64,000 nucleotides of DNA from CAZYTM01 sp964649725 (GCA_964649725.1 CAZYTM010000007.1:130280-194279), one strand, 5' to 3'; positions 17,479 to 25,827 are shown, counted from the first letter of the stretch. Program-made: numbers and translations. The notes: generated from the sequence alone by a model not told the origin.

Positions 17479-17706
17479 ATGAAGAAGATCGTATTATTAC
17501 TTTTGGCTGTTACATTCGGGATAGTCTTGACAGGCTGTTCCGCGGATAAAGGGAAAGAGCTGTTCGAAACCGCGCAGTTCGAGGAGAAACAGCGTAATAT
17601 CCCGCATGCTACCCAGCTCTACGAGGAGATAGTGCGGAAATACCCTGGGAGCGAGCTGGCGAAAAAGGCCGAGGCGCGGCTTGCTGAGCTGAAAAAGGGC
17701 AAATAG
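17479..17706 (+). CDS. Small TPR-like lipoprotein
   Basis: A 75-aa protein with a lipoprotein signal (KKIVLLLLAVTFGIVLTGC, lipobox LTGC). The mature domain is about 55 residues and reads as one tetratricopeptide-like hairpin (AQFEEKQRNIPHATQLYEEI...SELAKKAEARLAEL), similar to the single repeats of YbgF/BamD-like proteins. GGAGG precedes the ATG at 17479; an upstream ATG at 17467 overlaps it. The next gene starts two bases after the stop, so the two are probably co-transcribed. Function unknown. Confidence 0.75.
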   Translation: MKKIVLLLLAVTFGIVLTGCSADKGKELFETAQFEEKQRNIPHATQLYEEIVRKYPGSELAKKAEARLAELKKGK

Positions 17707-17708
17707 TA

Positions 17709-18590
17709 ATGCTCAATTATGTAGAGCCTCTGTTCCGCCCTCCAAGCGAGGCGCGCAGCCTGATCTTCCAGATCACCATCGGCTGCTCCCAGAATCACTG
17801 TACCTTCTGTGGCATGTATAAAGAGAAGCAGTTTCGCGTCAAACCTTTACAGGATGTCCTCGCAGAAATCGATAGTATCCCTGAACGTTACCGACTATTT
17901 GTCGAACGGGTTTTTCTGGCCGATGGAGACGGCCTTGTCTACCCTTATGCTGGTCTGGTAGAGATTCTTGAGCGGCTTGCAGCCCGTTTCCCCAAACTGA
18001 CCCGGGTGGGGGCCTATGCTTCCCCCAACAGCTTAACCACGAAAAGCCATGCTGAACTGCAGCAGTTGCGGGAGTTGAAACTGCGAATCCTCTACTTCGG
18101 CCTAGAATCTGGCGACGAAACGACCCTTCTGGCAGTGAACAAAGGGTTCACTGCCGAGCAGATGGCAGCGTTGGTAATGATGGCTCGCGCAGCAGGGATC
18201 AAACTTTCGGTAACCGCCATCCTTGGGCTGGCTGGCCGGGCAAGAAGTCTGGAGCATGCCCATGCAACTGCAATCTGGGTAAACAGGGTCAACCCGGAAT
18301 ATTTTTCCCTTCTCACCCTCTTTCATCGCCATAACGACGACTTTGTCCGCTCTCTGCAGCAGTGCACCAGGGGAGAGCTGCTGCGCGAAGCGCGGGAGAT
18401 GATGGTACAACTTCAGCCGGTTCGTACTATTCTTCGCTCTAATCACGTCTCCAATTTTCTTAACCTTGCCGGCAGTTATCCCAAGGACAGGGAGAGACTT
18501 ATCAAAGACGTGGATACAGCGCTGGCCCAGGCAGCAAGGATGCCAGGATATCTGGATGAGGTGCCAGCTTATACTGAGGAGTATTATTGA
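17709..18590 (+). CDS. Radical SAM protein of unknown substrate
   Basis: A 293-aa radical SAM enzyme. The cluster-binding cysteines are in GCSQNHCTFCGMYKEKQF, spaced CX4CX2C instead of the usual CX3CX2C. The same GCSxNxCxFC form occurs in a group of uncharacterised radical SAM proteins. The TIM-barrel body follows (YFGLESGDETTLLAVNKG is the SAM-binding segment). No auxiliary-cluster domain is evident. It directly follows the small lipoprotein gene. The substrate cannot be inferred from the context. Confidence 0.85.
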   Translation: MLNYVEPLFRPPSEARSLIFQITIGCSQNHCTFCGMYKEKQFRVKPLQDVLAEIDSIPERYRLFVERVFLADGDGLVYPYAGLVEILERLAARFPKLTRVGAYASPNSLTTKSHAELQQLRELKLRILYFGLESGDETTLLAVNKGFTAEQMAALVMMARAAGIKLSVTAILGLAGRARSLEHAHATAIWVNRVNPEYFSLLTLFHRHNDDFVRSLQQCTRGELLREAREMMVQLQPVRTILRSNHVSNFLNLAGSYPKDRERLIKDVDTALAQAARMPGYLDEVPAYTEEYY

Positions 18591-18671
18591 AATTATAGAT
18601 GGGATGCAAGCTGATATATTTCTATACTGCGGTACAATATTTCAGATAGATACTAGACAAGGAGTTGATCA

Positions 18672-19595
18672 ATGGACCTGAAGAACAACAGGATAGTTCT
18701 TTCTGACCTGGTCAAAATGGATTTCCCCTTGAGTGTGCTCGATGAGGTAAAGACCACGATCTGCATGGTAGATATAGATTTTGACTTGCCCTGGCTGGAT
18801 AAGACTTTTCGCGATCTGGTTAAGCTCTATAACGGTGAATATCCTGGTTATAAGCGGTGCAATACACGTTATCACGATCTTAAGCATACGACAGATGTGT
18901 TTCTCTCGTTGGCCCGATTGATACATGGCGCCCATGTGGCAGGGGTGAGTTTCAGAAAAGAGCATGTGACGCTGGCATTGATCAGTGCGCTTTTTCATGA
19001 CAGCGGCTATCTTCAGGAAACAGGGGATGACCAAGGGACTGGGGCAAAGCATACGCTGGTCAGGACGGAGCGGAGCATCAAGTTTATCCAGGGATATCTT
19101 TCCCAGAACAACTATCCCCCCGGATATTTCCAGATATGTATGGAGATGATCAGATGCACCGATCACTATGAAAAAATTTCGGCCATTCCTTTTACCAGCA
19201 AGGGGGTGGAGACTCTCGGCAAGATGCTTGGGACTGCCGATATCCTTGGTCAGCTGGCTGATCGCATCTATCTGGAGAAGCTATTGTATCTTTTCCAGGA
19301 GGTGAGTGAGGTTGAGATACTGGGCTATCGCAATGAACTCGACCTGATGCGGAAGACCTTGGATTTCTATCGGGACGCAAAACAGGTACTGGTCAACGAA
19401 CTGGATCGAATGGGGGTCTATATGGCCTATCATTTCCGTGAGCGCTGGGGGATTAATGTCGATATGTACCAGGATTCCATTGATGCAAATATGAATTATC
19501 TTCAGGAACTGATTACAAATCATGAAGACAATTATCGTAGCAAATTGCAGCGGGGTGGGATTGTGGCGCAATTGTCGAGGCCAATTAATAGATGA
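18672..19595 (+). CDS. HD-domain protein resembling class I cyclic-nucleotide phosphodiesterases
   Basis: A 307-aa soluble protein. The block TRYHDLKHTTDVFLSLARL followed by ALFHDSGY matches the H(N/D)xxH...HD metal-binding pattern of the HD superfamily, in the arrangement seen in class I 3',5'-cyclic nucleotide phosphodiesterases. A later TADILGQ supplies a candidate metal-binding Asp. No GGDEF, PAS or membrane segment is seen. AAGGAG precedes the ATG at 18672. Cyclic-nucleotide hydrolysis is an inference; other HD hydrolase activities are possible. Confidence 0.7.
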   Translation: MDLKNNRIVLSDLVKMDFPLSVLDEVKTTICMVDIDFDLPWLDKTFRDLVKLYNGEYPGYKRCNTRYHDLKHTTDVFLSLARLIHGAHVAGVSFRKEHVTLALISALFHDSGYLQETGDDQGTGAKHTLVRTERSIKFIQGYLSQNNYPPGYFQICMEMIRCTDHYEKISAIPFTSKGVETLGKMLGTADILGQLADRIYLEKLLYLFQEVSEVEILGYRNELDLMRKTLDFYRDAKQVLVNELDRMGVYMAYHFRERWGINVDMYQDSIDANMNYLQELITNHEDNYRSKLQRGGIVAQLSRPINR

Positions 19596-19633
19596 CTTGA
19601 TTGCTCCTGGATGGCAGTAAAGATGGTAATCGG

Positions 19634-19655
19634 CAGGGGGGCGAAACGCCCCCTG
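19634..19655. terminator. GC-rich hairpin between convergent genes
   Basis: CAGGGGGGCG / CGCCCCCTG with an AAA loop and one bulged G. It lies between the HD-protein gene and the convergent hydrolase gene. The T-run is poor, so it is a likely but weak terminator. Confidence 0.55.
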
Positions 19656-19673
19656 TTACATTTAACAGCCTAT

Positions 19674-20327
19674 TCAGGCAACCGTTACAGTGAGTGAACC
19701 AACATGTTCAATCTCGGCAACAACCAGATCCCCACTTACAAGTGGTCCGACTCCTGCAGGCGTGCCGGTGAGAATTATGTCGCCAGTCTCCAGGGTGAAG
19801 ATGGTGGAGATATGGCTTATTAACTGGGAAACCGTATGGATCATCAGGGCCGTTGAACCATTTTGACGCAACTGGCCATTTACAGAGAGTCTTATCTGCA
19901 GTTGTTGCGGATCGTCTACTGAACTGGCCGGGGCAAAGGTGGAGAGAGGGCAGGCGGTATCAAAACCTTTGGCGATATCCCAAGGGAGCCCCTTCTTTTT
20001 CAGTTCGTTTTGTACGTCCCGCAGAGTGAGGTCTATGGCTACTCCGTATCCGGCTATATAATCCAATGCATTTGCTGATGGGATATTCTTCCCTGTCAAG
20101 CCGATTAGTACTGCTAACTCCGCTTCATGGTGGCAGTCTTTTGAATATCCGGGGATCACGATCATATCCTCGTTAGCTATGACTGAACTGGCCGGTTTCA
20201 TAAAGATAATCGGCGCATCAGGAGTATCGTTACCTAATTCGCGGATATGCTCGGCATAATTGCGGCCGATACAGATGATCTTGCCGATTGAAAACTCCTT
20301 GCCGTTACTGAGGCGGGCTGATTTCAT
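19674..20327 (-). CDS. Fumarylacetoacetate hydrolase family protein
   Basis: A 217-aa FAH-family protein (hydrolase, isomerase or oxaloacetate decarboxylase type). It shows the single catalytic domain with GRNYAEHIRELG, PIIFMKPASSV, the metal-binding HHEAELAVLIG (Glu, Glu) and the C-terminal LTGTPAGVGPL. The ATG at 20327 is chosen because CAAGGAG precedes it; the longer frame has no support. It may be the last gene of the thi operon, 62 bases after the upstream radical SAM gene. Substrate not predictable. Confidence 0.85.
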   Translation of the reverse strand: MKSARLSNGKEFSIGKIICIGRNYAEHIRELGNDTPDAPIIFMKPASSVIANEDMIVIPGYSKDCHHEAELAVLIGLTGKNIPSANALDYIAGYGVAIDLTLRDVQNELKKKGLPWDIAKGFDTACPLSTFAPASSVDDPQQLQIRLSVNGQLRQNGSTALMIHTVSQLISHISTIFTLETGDIILTGTPAGVGPLVSGDLVVAEIEHVGSLTVTVA

Positions 20328-20389
20328 AATAGGCACTCCTTGTAGAAATGTACTATGCAAAATGCCTGAGACTCGGATATTTGCCTTCG

Positions 20390-21322
20390 TTACAAAGAGC
20401 GGCGGCACCCTTGCCAGCTACCGCGTCGTCTGAGTTCATTGACGATGGCATACCACATCTGGTTGTTTTTAAGCCCCCATGTTGGGGCAACCCGGATAGC
20501 CAGGGGTGCGGAACCGTACAGGCGCTGGATGGCTATCCTTTCAGGGAGACGCTCCAGGAAGTCACAAGTTGTTGCAATATATTCGTCCAGGGTTAGAGGA
20601 GAAAAATCGCCGTTACGGTATAGTTCGGCCAGCCTGGTGTCAGCTACTGCATGGAGTTGATGGAGTTTGACCGAATTGACCGGCATATCAGCAAGAAGCT
20701 CAGCGGTCTGCAGGAAACCTCTGCGAGTCTCGCCAGGAAAGCCATAGATAAGATGTGTGCAGAGTTCGATGCCGCGCCCCTTGATCCTCTCTACTGAATG
20801 CATATATTCAGCCAGGGTGTGACCACGATTAATAAGATTGAGAATGTCGTCGTCCTTTGACTGCAAGCCTAGCTCCAGACAGACATAATGTGTTCGTGCC
20901 AGTTCAGTCAATAGATCGAGCGCCTCTTCATCAAGCGCATCGGGCCGGGTGCCGACCGAGATGCCAAGCACGTCCGGATGGGCCAACGCCTGGCCGAACA
21001 GTTCAGCTAATCGCTCAACAGGAGCATAGGTGTTGGTATGCTTCTGAAAGTAGATGATGAATTTTTCGCTCTTCAAGCGCTGCCGGTGATAAGCAATACC
21101 GGCTGACATCTGCTCTTCAATCGGGATGAAAGGCTGGGTGCCATCAGGTGAGAAGGAGCTGTTGTTACAATATACACAGCCACCGATCCCTTTGGTACCA
21201 TCGCGGTTTGGACAGGTAAAGCCGCCGTCTACATTGACTTTGCTGACACGGCAGCCAAAATGACGACGGAGATAGGAACCATAGGAGTTAATGCGTAGTT
21301 CAGGGTGAATCAGGGTGGACAT
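20390..21322 (-). CDS. Radical SAM protein, YhcC/TIGR01212-like family
   Basis: A 310-aa radical SAM protein. The N-terminal RINSYGSYLRRHFGCRVSKV is followed by the cysteine set in FTCPNRDGTKGIGGCVYCNN, characteristic of the YhcC-like family of uncharacterised enzymes. HTNTYAPVE, GTRPD and YVCLELGLQSKDD complete the barrel. The gene starts three bases after thiE and is probably part of the riboswitch-controlled operon. That linkage does not prove a role in thiamin metabolism. Confidence 0.85.
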   Translation of the reverse strand: MSTLIHPELRINSYGSYLRRHFGCRVSKVNVDGGFTCPNRDGTKGIGGCVYCNNSSFSPDGTQPFIPIEEQMSAGIAYHRQRLKSEKFIIYFQKHTNTYAPVERLAELFGQALAHPDVLGISVGTRPDALDEEALDLLTELARTHYVCLELGLQSKDDDILNLINRGHTLAEYMHSVERIKGRGIELCTHLIYGFPGETRRGFLQTAELLADMPVNSVKLHQLHAVADTRLAELYRNGDFSPLTLDEYIATTCDFLERLPERIAIQRLYGSAPLAIRVAPTWGLKNNQMWYAIVNELRRRGSWQGCRRSL

Positions 21323-21325
21323 TGT

Positions 21326-21985
21326 TCAGACTTCTTGTGAGTCAGGTTGCGGCAAAAGTGAGGTAAGCTCTTTTGCCACCTCCCGTGGCGAAGTGGCGGT
21401 AATTAATGCTCCAACCAGGGCAATACCATGCGCACCTTTGGCAATGGCCTCTCCAGCATTGGCTGGATTAATACCGCCAAGGGCAAAGACAGGAATCTGC
21501 AGCAGACTAGATACCTCCTCCAGTTTTGCCAACCCGACCGGTTCACCGAAGACCGCCTTGGAAGGGGTAAAAAAGACGGGCCCAAAGGTGATGAAATCAG
21601 CCCCTTTTTCCTGAGAAGTGATAGCATTGACCTGATTGTGACAGGAGACGCCGATCAGTTTTTTCTCGCCAAGCACCTTGCGCACCCGGTAGATCGGCAT
21701 GCTATGATAGCCTAAATGAACACCGTCAGCTTCTACGGCAAGGGCGATATCGACCCGGTCATTGATGAAGAGGCGGGCATTAAAACGTGCCGTCAGTTTA
21801 CGTAGCTCGTAGGCAAGTTCATAAAGTTCGCGGCTGTTGAGATCTTTTTCCCGTAGTTGTACTGCCCGCACTCCACCCTTGAGGGCCTCCTCGACAACAT
21901 GGCAAAGATCTCGACCCTGGGTCTGCTGGCGGTCAGTGATCAGGTAACAGTTGAAATTTATCCAGGGGGTTTCCCGGGTCTTCAT
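21326..21985 (-). CDS. thiE: Thiamin-phosphate synthase
   Basis: A 219-aa TIM-barrel enzyme joining HMP-pyrophosphate and thiazole phosphate. Typical motifs are LITDR, GVRAVQLREKDL, LFINDRVDIA, GVHLGYHSMP, TFGPVFFTPSK and VFALGGINPAN. The ATG overlaps the thiG stop (ATGA). It follows thiS and thiG in one transcription unit under a TPP riboswitch. Confidence 0.95.
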   Translation of the reverse strand: MKTRETPWINFNCYLITDRQQTQGRDLCHVVEEALKGGVRAVQLREKDLNSRELYELAYELRKLTARFNARLFINDRVDIALAVEADGVHLGYHSMPIYRVRKVLGEKKLIGVSCHNQVNAITSQEKGADFITFGPVFFTPSKAVFGEPVGLAKLEEVSSLLQIPVFALGGINPANAGEAIAKGAHGIALVGALITATSPREVAKELTSLLPQPDSQEV

Positions 21986-22764
21986 CCGAGCATCCCTTCG
22001 ATTGGACTCGATGCGGTTGCATAGAGCTTCTTTGGAATACGTCCTGCCAGGTAAGCAAGCCTTCCGGCGCGCACTGCCAGGTTCATCGCTTCAGCCATGG
22101 CGACCGGGTCTTTGGCCCCGGCAATACCTGTATTCATAAGCACTCCATCGCAACCCAATTCCATGGCAATGGCGGCATCCGAGGCAGTTCCTACCCCGGC
22201 GTCAACTATTACCGGTACTTTTACCGTGTCCATAATGATCATGATGTTGTATGGGTTTCTTATCCCTAGGCCACTGCCGATCGGCGCACCTAGAGGCATG
22301 ACAGCGGCGCAACCGATATCTTCCAGTTTCTTGCATACTATCGGGTCGTCACTGGTGTAAGGCAATACTGTGAAACCCTCCTTGACCAGTATTGCGGCAG
22401 CCTTGAGCAGCTCTTCGTTGTCAGGGAAAAGGGTATTCTCATCTCCCAGAACTTCGAGTTTGACGAAATCGGAGAGACCTGCTTCCCGTGCCAGCCTGCA
22501 GGTCCGGACAGCATCGTCTGCGGTGTAGCAACCGGCAGTATTCGGCAGCAGGGTGTATTTTTTCAGGTCGATATGATCCAGCAGCGATTCTTTGCTCCGG
22601 TCGCTGATATTCACCCGGCGTACTGCCACTGTAATCACATCGGCACCTGATGCTTCAATAGCCTTGACCATCTGTTCCATGCTGGCGTATTTGCCAGTAC
22701 CGACCATGAGACGGGACGAAAATTCATGGCCACCTATGATAAGTTTATCTGCGGTTAACGACAT
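21982..22764 (-). CDS. thiG: Thiazole synthase
   Basis: A 260-aa enzyme that assembles the thiazole phosphate carboxylate from deoxyxylulose phosphate, dehydroglycine and the ThiS thiocarboxylate. Visible blocks are RLMVGTGKYAS, SGADVITVAVRRVN, LPNTAGCYTADDAVR (Schiff-base Lys region downstream), VMPLGAPIGSG and IVDAGVGTASDAA. GGAGTGAC lies before the ATG. thiH, thiC and thiF are not in the window. Confidence 0.96.
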   Translation of the reverse strand: MSLTADKLIIGGHEFSSRLMVGTGKYASMEQMVKAIEASGADVITVAVRRVNISDRSKESLLDHIDLKKYTLLPNTAGCYTADDAVRTCRLAREAGLSDFVKLEVLGDENTLFPDNEELLKAAAILVKEGFTVLPYTSDDPIVCKKLEDIGCAAVMPLGAPIGSGLGIRNPYNIMIIMDTVKVPVIVDAGVGTASDAAIAMELGCDGVLMNTGIAGAKDPVAMAEAMNLAVRAGRLAYLAGRIPKKLYATASSPIEGMLG

Positions 22765-22820
22765 ATCGGGTCACTCCTTTATAGCTTCTCTTGCATTTCA
22801 ATGTTTAAAGTTGGTGACGA

Positions 22821-23018
22821 TTACCCTCCACCGACAAAATGTACAATCTCCAATTTATCTCCATCTTGCAAAAGTGTAGTTGGGTATCCTTCCTTGGGCA
22901 GAATGTCCAGATTAAGTTCAACAGCAACCCTCTTAGGGTCAATGCCGATTGAATTGAGAAAATCGAGTATAGTCATCTCGGCGATTTTATATGGTTCACC
23001 ATTGACAATGATTTCCAA
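22821..23018 (-). CDS. thiS: Sulfur carrier protein ThiS
   Basis: A 65-aa ubiquitin-like sulfur carrier ending in the required Gly-Gly (VHFVGGG). Its C-terminal thiocarboxylate donates sulfur to ThiG. Translation starts at TTG with GGAG eight bases upstream. It is the first gene after the riboswitch terminator and lies 56 bases before thiG. Confidence 0.93.
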   Translation of the reverse strand: MEIIVNGEPYKIAEMTILDFLNSIGIDPKRVAVELNLDILPKEGYPTTLLQDGDKLEIVHFVGGG

Positions 23019-23056
23019 TGTAATTACTCCAGTCTGCCGATTAAGAATAAGTTTAG

Positions 23057-23090
23057 GAAAATAAAATGACCGCAGAAGCGGTCATTTTAT
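23057..23090 (-). terminator. Expression-platform terminator of the TPP riboswitch
   Basis: On the minus strand a 13-bp stem (ATAAAATGACCGC / GCGGTCATTTTAT) with a TTCT loop is followed by TTTT. It lies between the aptamer and thiS, so ligand-dependent transcription termination is the likely mode of control. Confidence 0.85.
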
Positions 23091-23099
23091 GCATCGTGA

Positions 23100-23198
23100 C
23101 GCTCCGCTTCCCTCCGCCGGTATTAACCGGATCAGGTTCAAAGGGTTGCCTGTTCCAATAAGGAACATGCTCTCAGCCGAAACTCCCCCAGCGGTATC
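23100..23198 (-). ncRNA. TPP riboswitch (THI element)
   Basis: Read on the minus strand, the segment holds the THI-box signatures in order: CTGGGGGAG, CTGAGA, ACCCTTTGAACCTGATC, GGTTAATACCGGCGGAGGGA. Paired arms P1-P5 can be drawn around them. It precedes thiS-thiG-thiE and is followed by a terminator hairpin. Thiamin pyrophosphate binding should reduce operon expression. Confidence 0.95.
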
Positions 23199-23220
23199 TT
23201 GTTGTATAATCTAAAATATT

Positions 23221-23249
23221 ATCTAACAGCAGTTAATCATACCTGTCAA
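23221..23249 (-). promoter_or_regulatory. Putative promoter of the thi operon
   Basis: On the minus strand TTGACA (23249-23244), 17 bases, then TTAGAT (23226-23221) with further AT-rich -10-like sequence. It stands immediately upstream of the riboswitch and just past the stop codon of the preceding operon. Confidence 0.5.
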
Positions 23250-23250
23250 C

Positions 23251-23862
23251 TTATTTTCCTTCTTGCCACCATCCTTCTTTGGTTTTTCGATCCAGTTCGG
23301 TCAGGTTCTCTTGCTCTTTCCGCAATTCCTCAGCGCAGTAAGTCCAGATATGATAGCTTTCCAGAGCTAGGACGGTAATCCCAGCGGCAAATACTGCCCA
23401 GAAGTTATCTGTCAGTACTCCAGAAAAATGATAAAAAGTAAAAAAACCGGCCAGATAGGCAACATGGCTGAAACCGCCATATTCACCGCTGCCGCTGGTC
23501 ATTCGAGCCAGGATTAGGAGTATTGCGGAGAAGGTATAAAGAACCAAGGCGGCGCTTATCATATTGGCTGAAGGTGGTTTGCCGAGAAATTCTTTGACTT
23601 TGGCAGGGAATGACGGCAGAAAGGCAAAATCATGCCAGGCACCGATACAGATAAGGAGAAAGAGCGCCATGGCCCATATCCCTTTATTGGACAGGGCTTG
23701 CAGCTTGCGGATGTTTGCGGTGATTTCCCGACGTAGTTCGTCAGGATTCCCAGATAGTTCAGTGGCTGTAGGTATTTCCGGAATGAGAATCATGCAGCGG
23801 TCATTTCCGTAGCATTCCTGTAAGGTTCGCCAGCTTCCCGTCATGGTGAACCGTTGAGCCAT
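23251..23862 (-). CDS. Membrane protein of unknown function, last gene of the cytochrome complex operon
   Basis: A 203-aa protein. About 80 residues of cytosolic sequence precede several hydrophobic helices (GIWAMALFLLICIGAW, MISAALVLYTFSAILLIL, VAYLAGFFTFYHFSGVL, FWAVFAAGITVLALESYHIW). The charged C-terminal tail is rich in Glu and Lys. The family is not recognised. The ATG overlaps the stop of the preceding heme sensor gene (TAATG), so the two are coupled. By context it could be an accessory or anchoring subunit of the electron-transfer complex. Confidence 0.7.
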   Translation of the reverse strand: MAQRFTMTGSWRTLQECYGNDRCMILIPEIPTATELSGNPDELRREITANIRKLQALSNKGIWAMALFLLICIGAWHDFAFLPSFPAKVKEFLGKPPSANMISAALVLYTFSAILLILARMTSGSGEYGGFSHVAYLAGFFTFYHFSGVLTDNFWAVFAAGITVLALESYHIWTYCAEELRKEQENLTELDRKTKEGWWQEGK

Positions 23863-24701
23863 TAATTGGGACGAATATCGGTCCCTTGTTTAGCGACTTC
23901 TTTTTCATTTGTGGGGCTATTGAGTTTTGTCCCCATGTTATAAAGGGAACTGGCCAACCTGTCAAGCTCTTCCGGGAGCGACTGTGGTTTGTCGGGGAGT
24001 TTTCGGTTGTCGATCTGTTCGGCGAACTCGTTGAGCTTGCGAATTGGCAGGAAAACACTCCGCCGCAGCAGTGCCGATACCCCCCCTACGGTAAGGATCA
24101 GTGTCATGAGGGTAAAAACAAGCATCTGCAGCTTCATCGTGGAGAGTGATTTACGGAACTGTTCTTGCGAGAGAGATATGTCCAGGGTCCCTAACACCTT
24201 CTGCCCGGCCGGATGGAAATGACAAGCGGCATTGGCGCATTCCGGCTCATTGTAGACCGGCGCAGTGATGGCAAGCTCTTCCACCCCTTTTTCATTTATG
24301 AAGCGGCGAGCCTGCTGCATGGTACCTAGTGTAGTGGTGGGAGTTGATCCTCTATGGCAGTTAATACAACCTTCTGAATTTTTATCTACGTAGCGGTTGA
24401 TCTCCTCCTGGCGGGAGGAGATCATGATCAACCCTTTTTTATTAAAGATGCGGACATGCTCAACACCCTTCTGCTCACCGACATTCCTGATTATATTGCT
24501 TAGTGTCTCGCGATCCGATTTCAGCATGGCATAACGAGTCGATTTAACGACGGTATCGGCCAGATTTGTGGCGTGCCGGATCGTATCGCGGGTCATATTC
24601 TCCTTTATGACCGAATAGAGCAGTAGGCAACAGACAATTACAAAGCCTGTAACTGTTACGGCAACCGGCACAAATGCCCTGGCTGCGAGGGTCTTGAGCA
24701 T
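23862..24701 (-). CDS. Membrane-bound c-type heme sensor protein with HAMP domain, no kinase
   Basis: A 279-aa protein with an N-terminal helix (VPVAVTVTGFVIVCCLLLYSV), a periplasmic domain of about 150 residues and a second helix (LQMLVFTLMTLILTVGGVSALL). A HAMP-like segment and a short tail follow. The periplasmic domain has one CXXCH heme site (CINCH) and a second CX4CH site (CANAACHFH). The same domain, including VGEQKG and KVLGTLDI, occurs in the kinase at 32089-33705. No HisKA, GGDEF or MCP output follows. It may signal by protein contact or act as a heme-bearing subunit of the complex. Confidence 0.85.
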   Translation of the reverse strand: MLKTLAARAFVPVAVTVTGFVIVCCLLLYSVIKENMTRDTIRHATNLADTVVKSTRYAMLKSDRETLSNIIRNVGEQKGVEHVRIFNKKGLIMISSRQEEINRYVDKNSEGCINCHRGSTPTTTLGTMQQARRFINEKGVEELAITAPVYNEPECANAACHFHPAGQKVLGTLDISLSQEQFRKSLSTMKLQMLVFTLMTLILTVGGVSALLRRSVFLPIRKLNEFAEQIDNRKLPDKPQSLPEELDRLASSLYNMGTKLNSPTNEKEVAKQGTDIRPN

Positions 24702-24721
24702 GTCCGTAATTCTCCTTCAAA

Positions 24722-25708
24722 CTACATGTTGTGACATTTTACACAGCTGCCTTTAACTCCAAAGGCGGTCTTGTCGTCGTGGCAGGCACCGCAGGATTTA
24801 CCCTTCTGCATGTCGAGCATTGAAGTGGTAGGATTACCTGATGCGGGCTTATAAATTTTCGGGTGACATTCGCCACAGGAATATGCACCGGTATGGAAGG
24901 TGTGACTGAATTTACCATCGCCAGCTCCCTTTACCTTATAGCTTATCTCCTTGGTAGGATGACATTTGGCGCATTCCTTCACAGCAAAAGCATCTTTGCC
25001 ATTATGGCAGGCTCCGCATGACTTCCCTTTTTCCATTTCAGCCATGGTGACAACAGGATTACCTTTGCCCGGTTTGTAATTACCCGGGTGGCACTCACCA
25101 CACTTGTAAGCGCTGGTGTGAACTTCGTGGCTGAATTTAACCGGACCGGTCGCCTTAACACTATAGGCAATCTCTTTGACCGGGTGACATTTGCTGCAAT
25201 CCTTCAGTGCGAATGCTCCTTTGCCATTATGACAGGCACCGCATGATTTCCCCTTTTCCATTTCAGCCATACTTACCTTTGGATTGGGGCCGGTCTTGTA
25301 GTACTTGTTGTGGCAAGTGCTGCACTGCATATTCTTCAGGTGTTTGGTGTGGCTGAAAACAAGAGGTCCGGTCTCCTTGACCTTGTAGGTGATATCGCGC
25401 ACCTTGTGGCAGGCGGTACATTTTGCCACTGCAAATGCCGCCTTACCGTTGTGGCACATGCCGCAGGACTTCCCTTTTTCCATGTCTGCCATGGTATAAC
25501 GAACATTCTTTTTCATATTGTCGTTATGACATGCCTTGCAACTGACATTGGCAGATTTCTGTTTTTTCTTTTTCAGGTGGGTGGTATGACTGAAGACCAC
25601 CTTGCCAGCATCCTTGGTGTTGTAGGTGACGTCTTTTAACTCCAGTGCCATAGCGCTGGAACACCATGCCAGTAAAGCGAATAATAATGCAATCCCCCGG
25701 AATCCCAT
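24722..25708 (-). CDS. Periplasmic dodecaheme c-type cytochrome (four triheme c7-like repeats)
   Basis: A 328-aa secreted protein with a signal peptide (GIALLFALLAWCSSAMA) and exactly twelve CXXCH motifs. These fall into four repeats of about 70 residues, each with three hemes and the pattern FSHTxH...CXXCH...MEKGKSCGACHNGK.AF...CXXCH. This is the layout of polymeric cytochrome c7 proteins. It probably carries electrons in the periplasm from the NrfD/ferredoxin module. It lies 119 bases downstream of the NrfD-like gene, and the heme sensor gene follows after 20 bases. The exact redox partner is not visible. Confidence 0.95.
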   Translation of the reverse strand: MGFRGIALLFALLAWCSSAMALELKDVTYNTKDAGKVVFSHTTHLKKKKQKSANVSCKACHNDNMKKNVRYTMADMEKGKSCGMCHNGKAAFAVAKCTACHKVRDITYKVKETGPLVFSHTKHLKNMQCSTCHNKYYKTGPNPKVSMAEMEKGKSCGACHNGKGAFALKDCSKCHPVKEIAYSVKATGPVKFSHEVHTSAYKCGECHPGNYKPGKGNPVVTMAEMEKGKSCGACHNGKDAFAVKECAKCHPTKEISYKVKGAGDGKFSHTFHTGAYSCGECHPKIYKPASGNPTTSMLDMQKGKSCGACHDDKTAFGVKGSCVKCHNM

Positions 25709-25827
25709 GATCGATAGTCTCCTGTTGTGAGAAAATTAATGCCGGACTTGTCAGTCCGGCATTGGATTCTAGCTCAAATCATTTCATATGGCAATGTATT
25801 TCTTAGGCGCTTTTCATGGTAATTATA

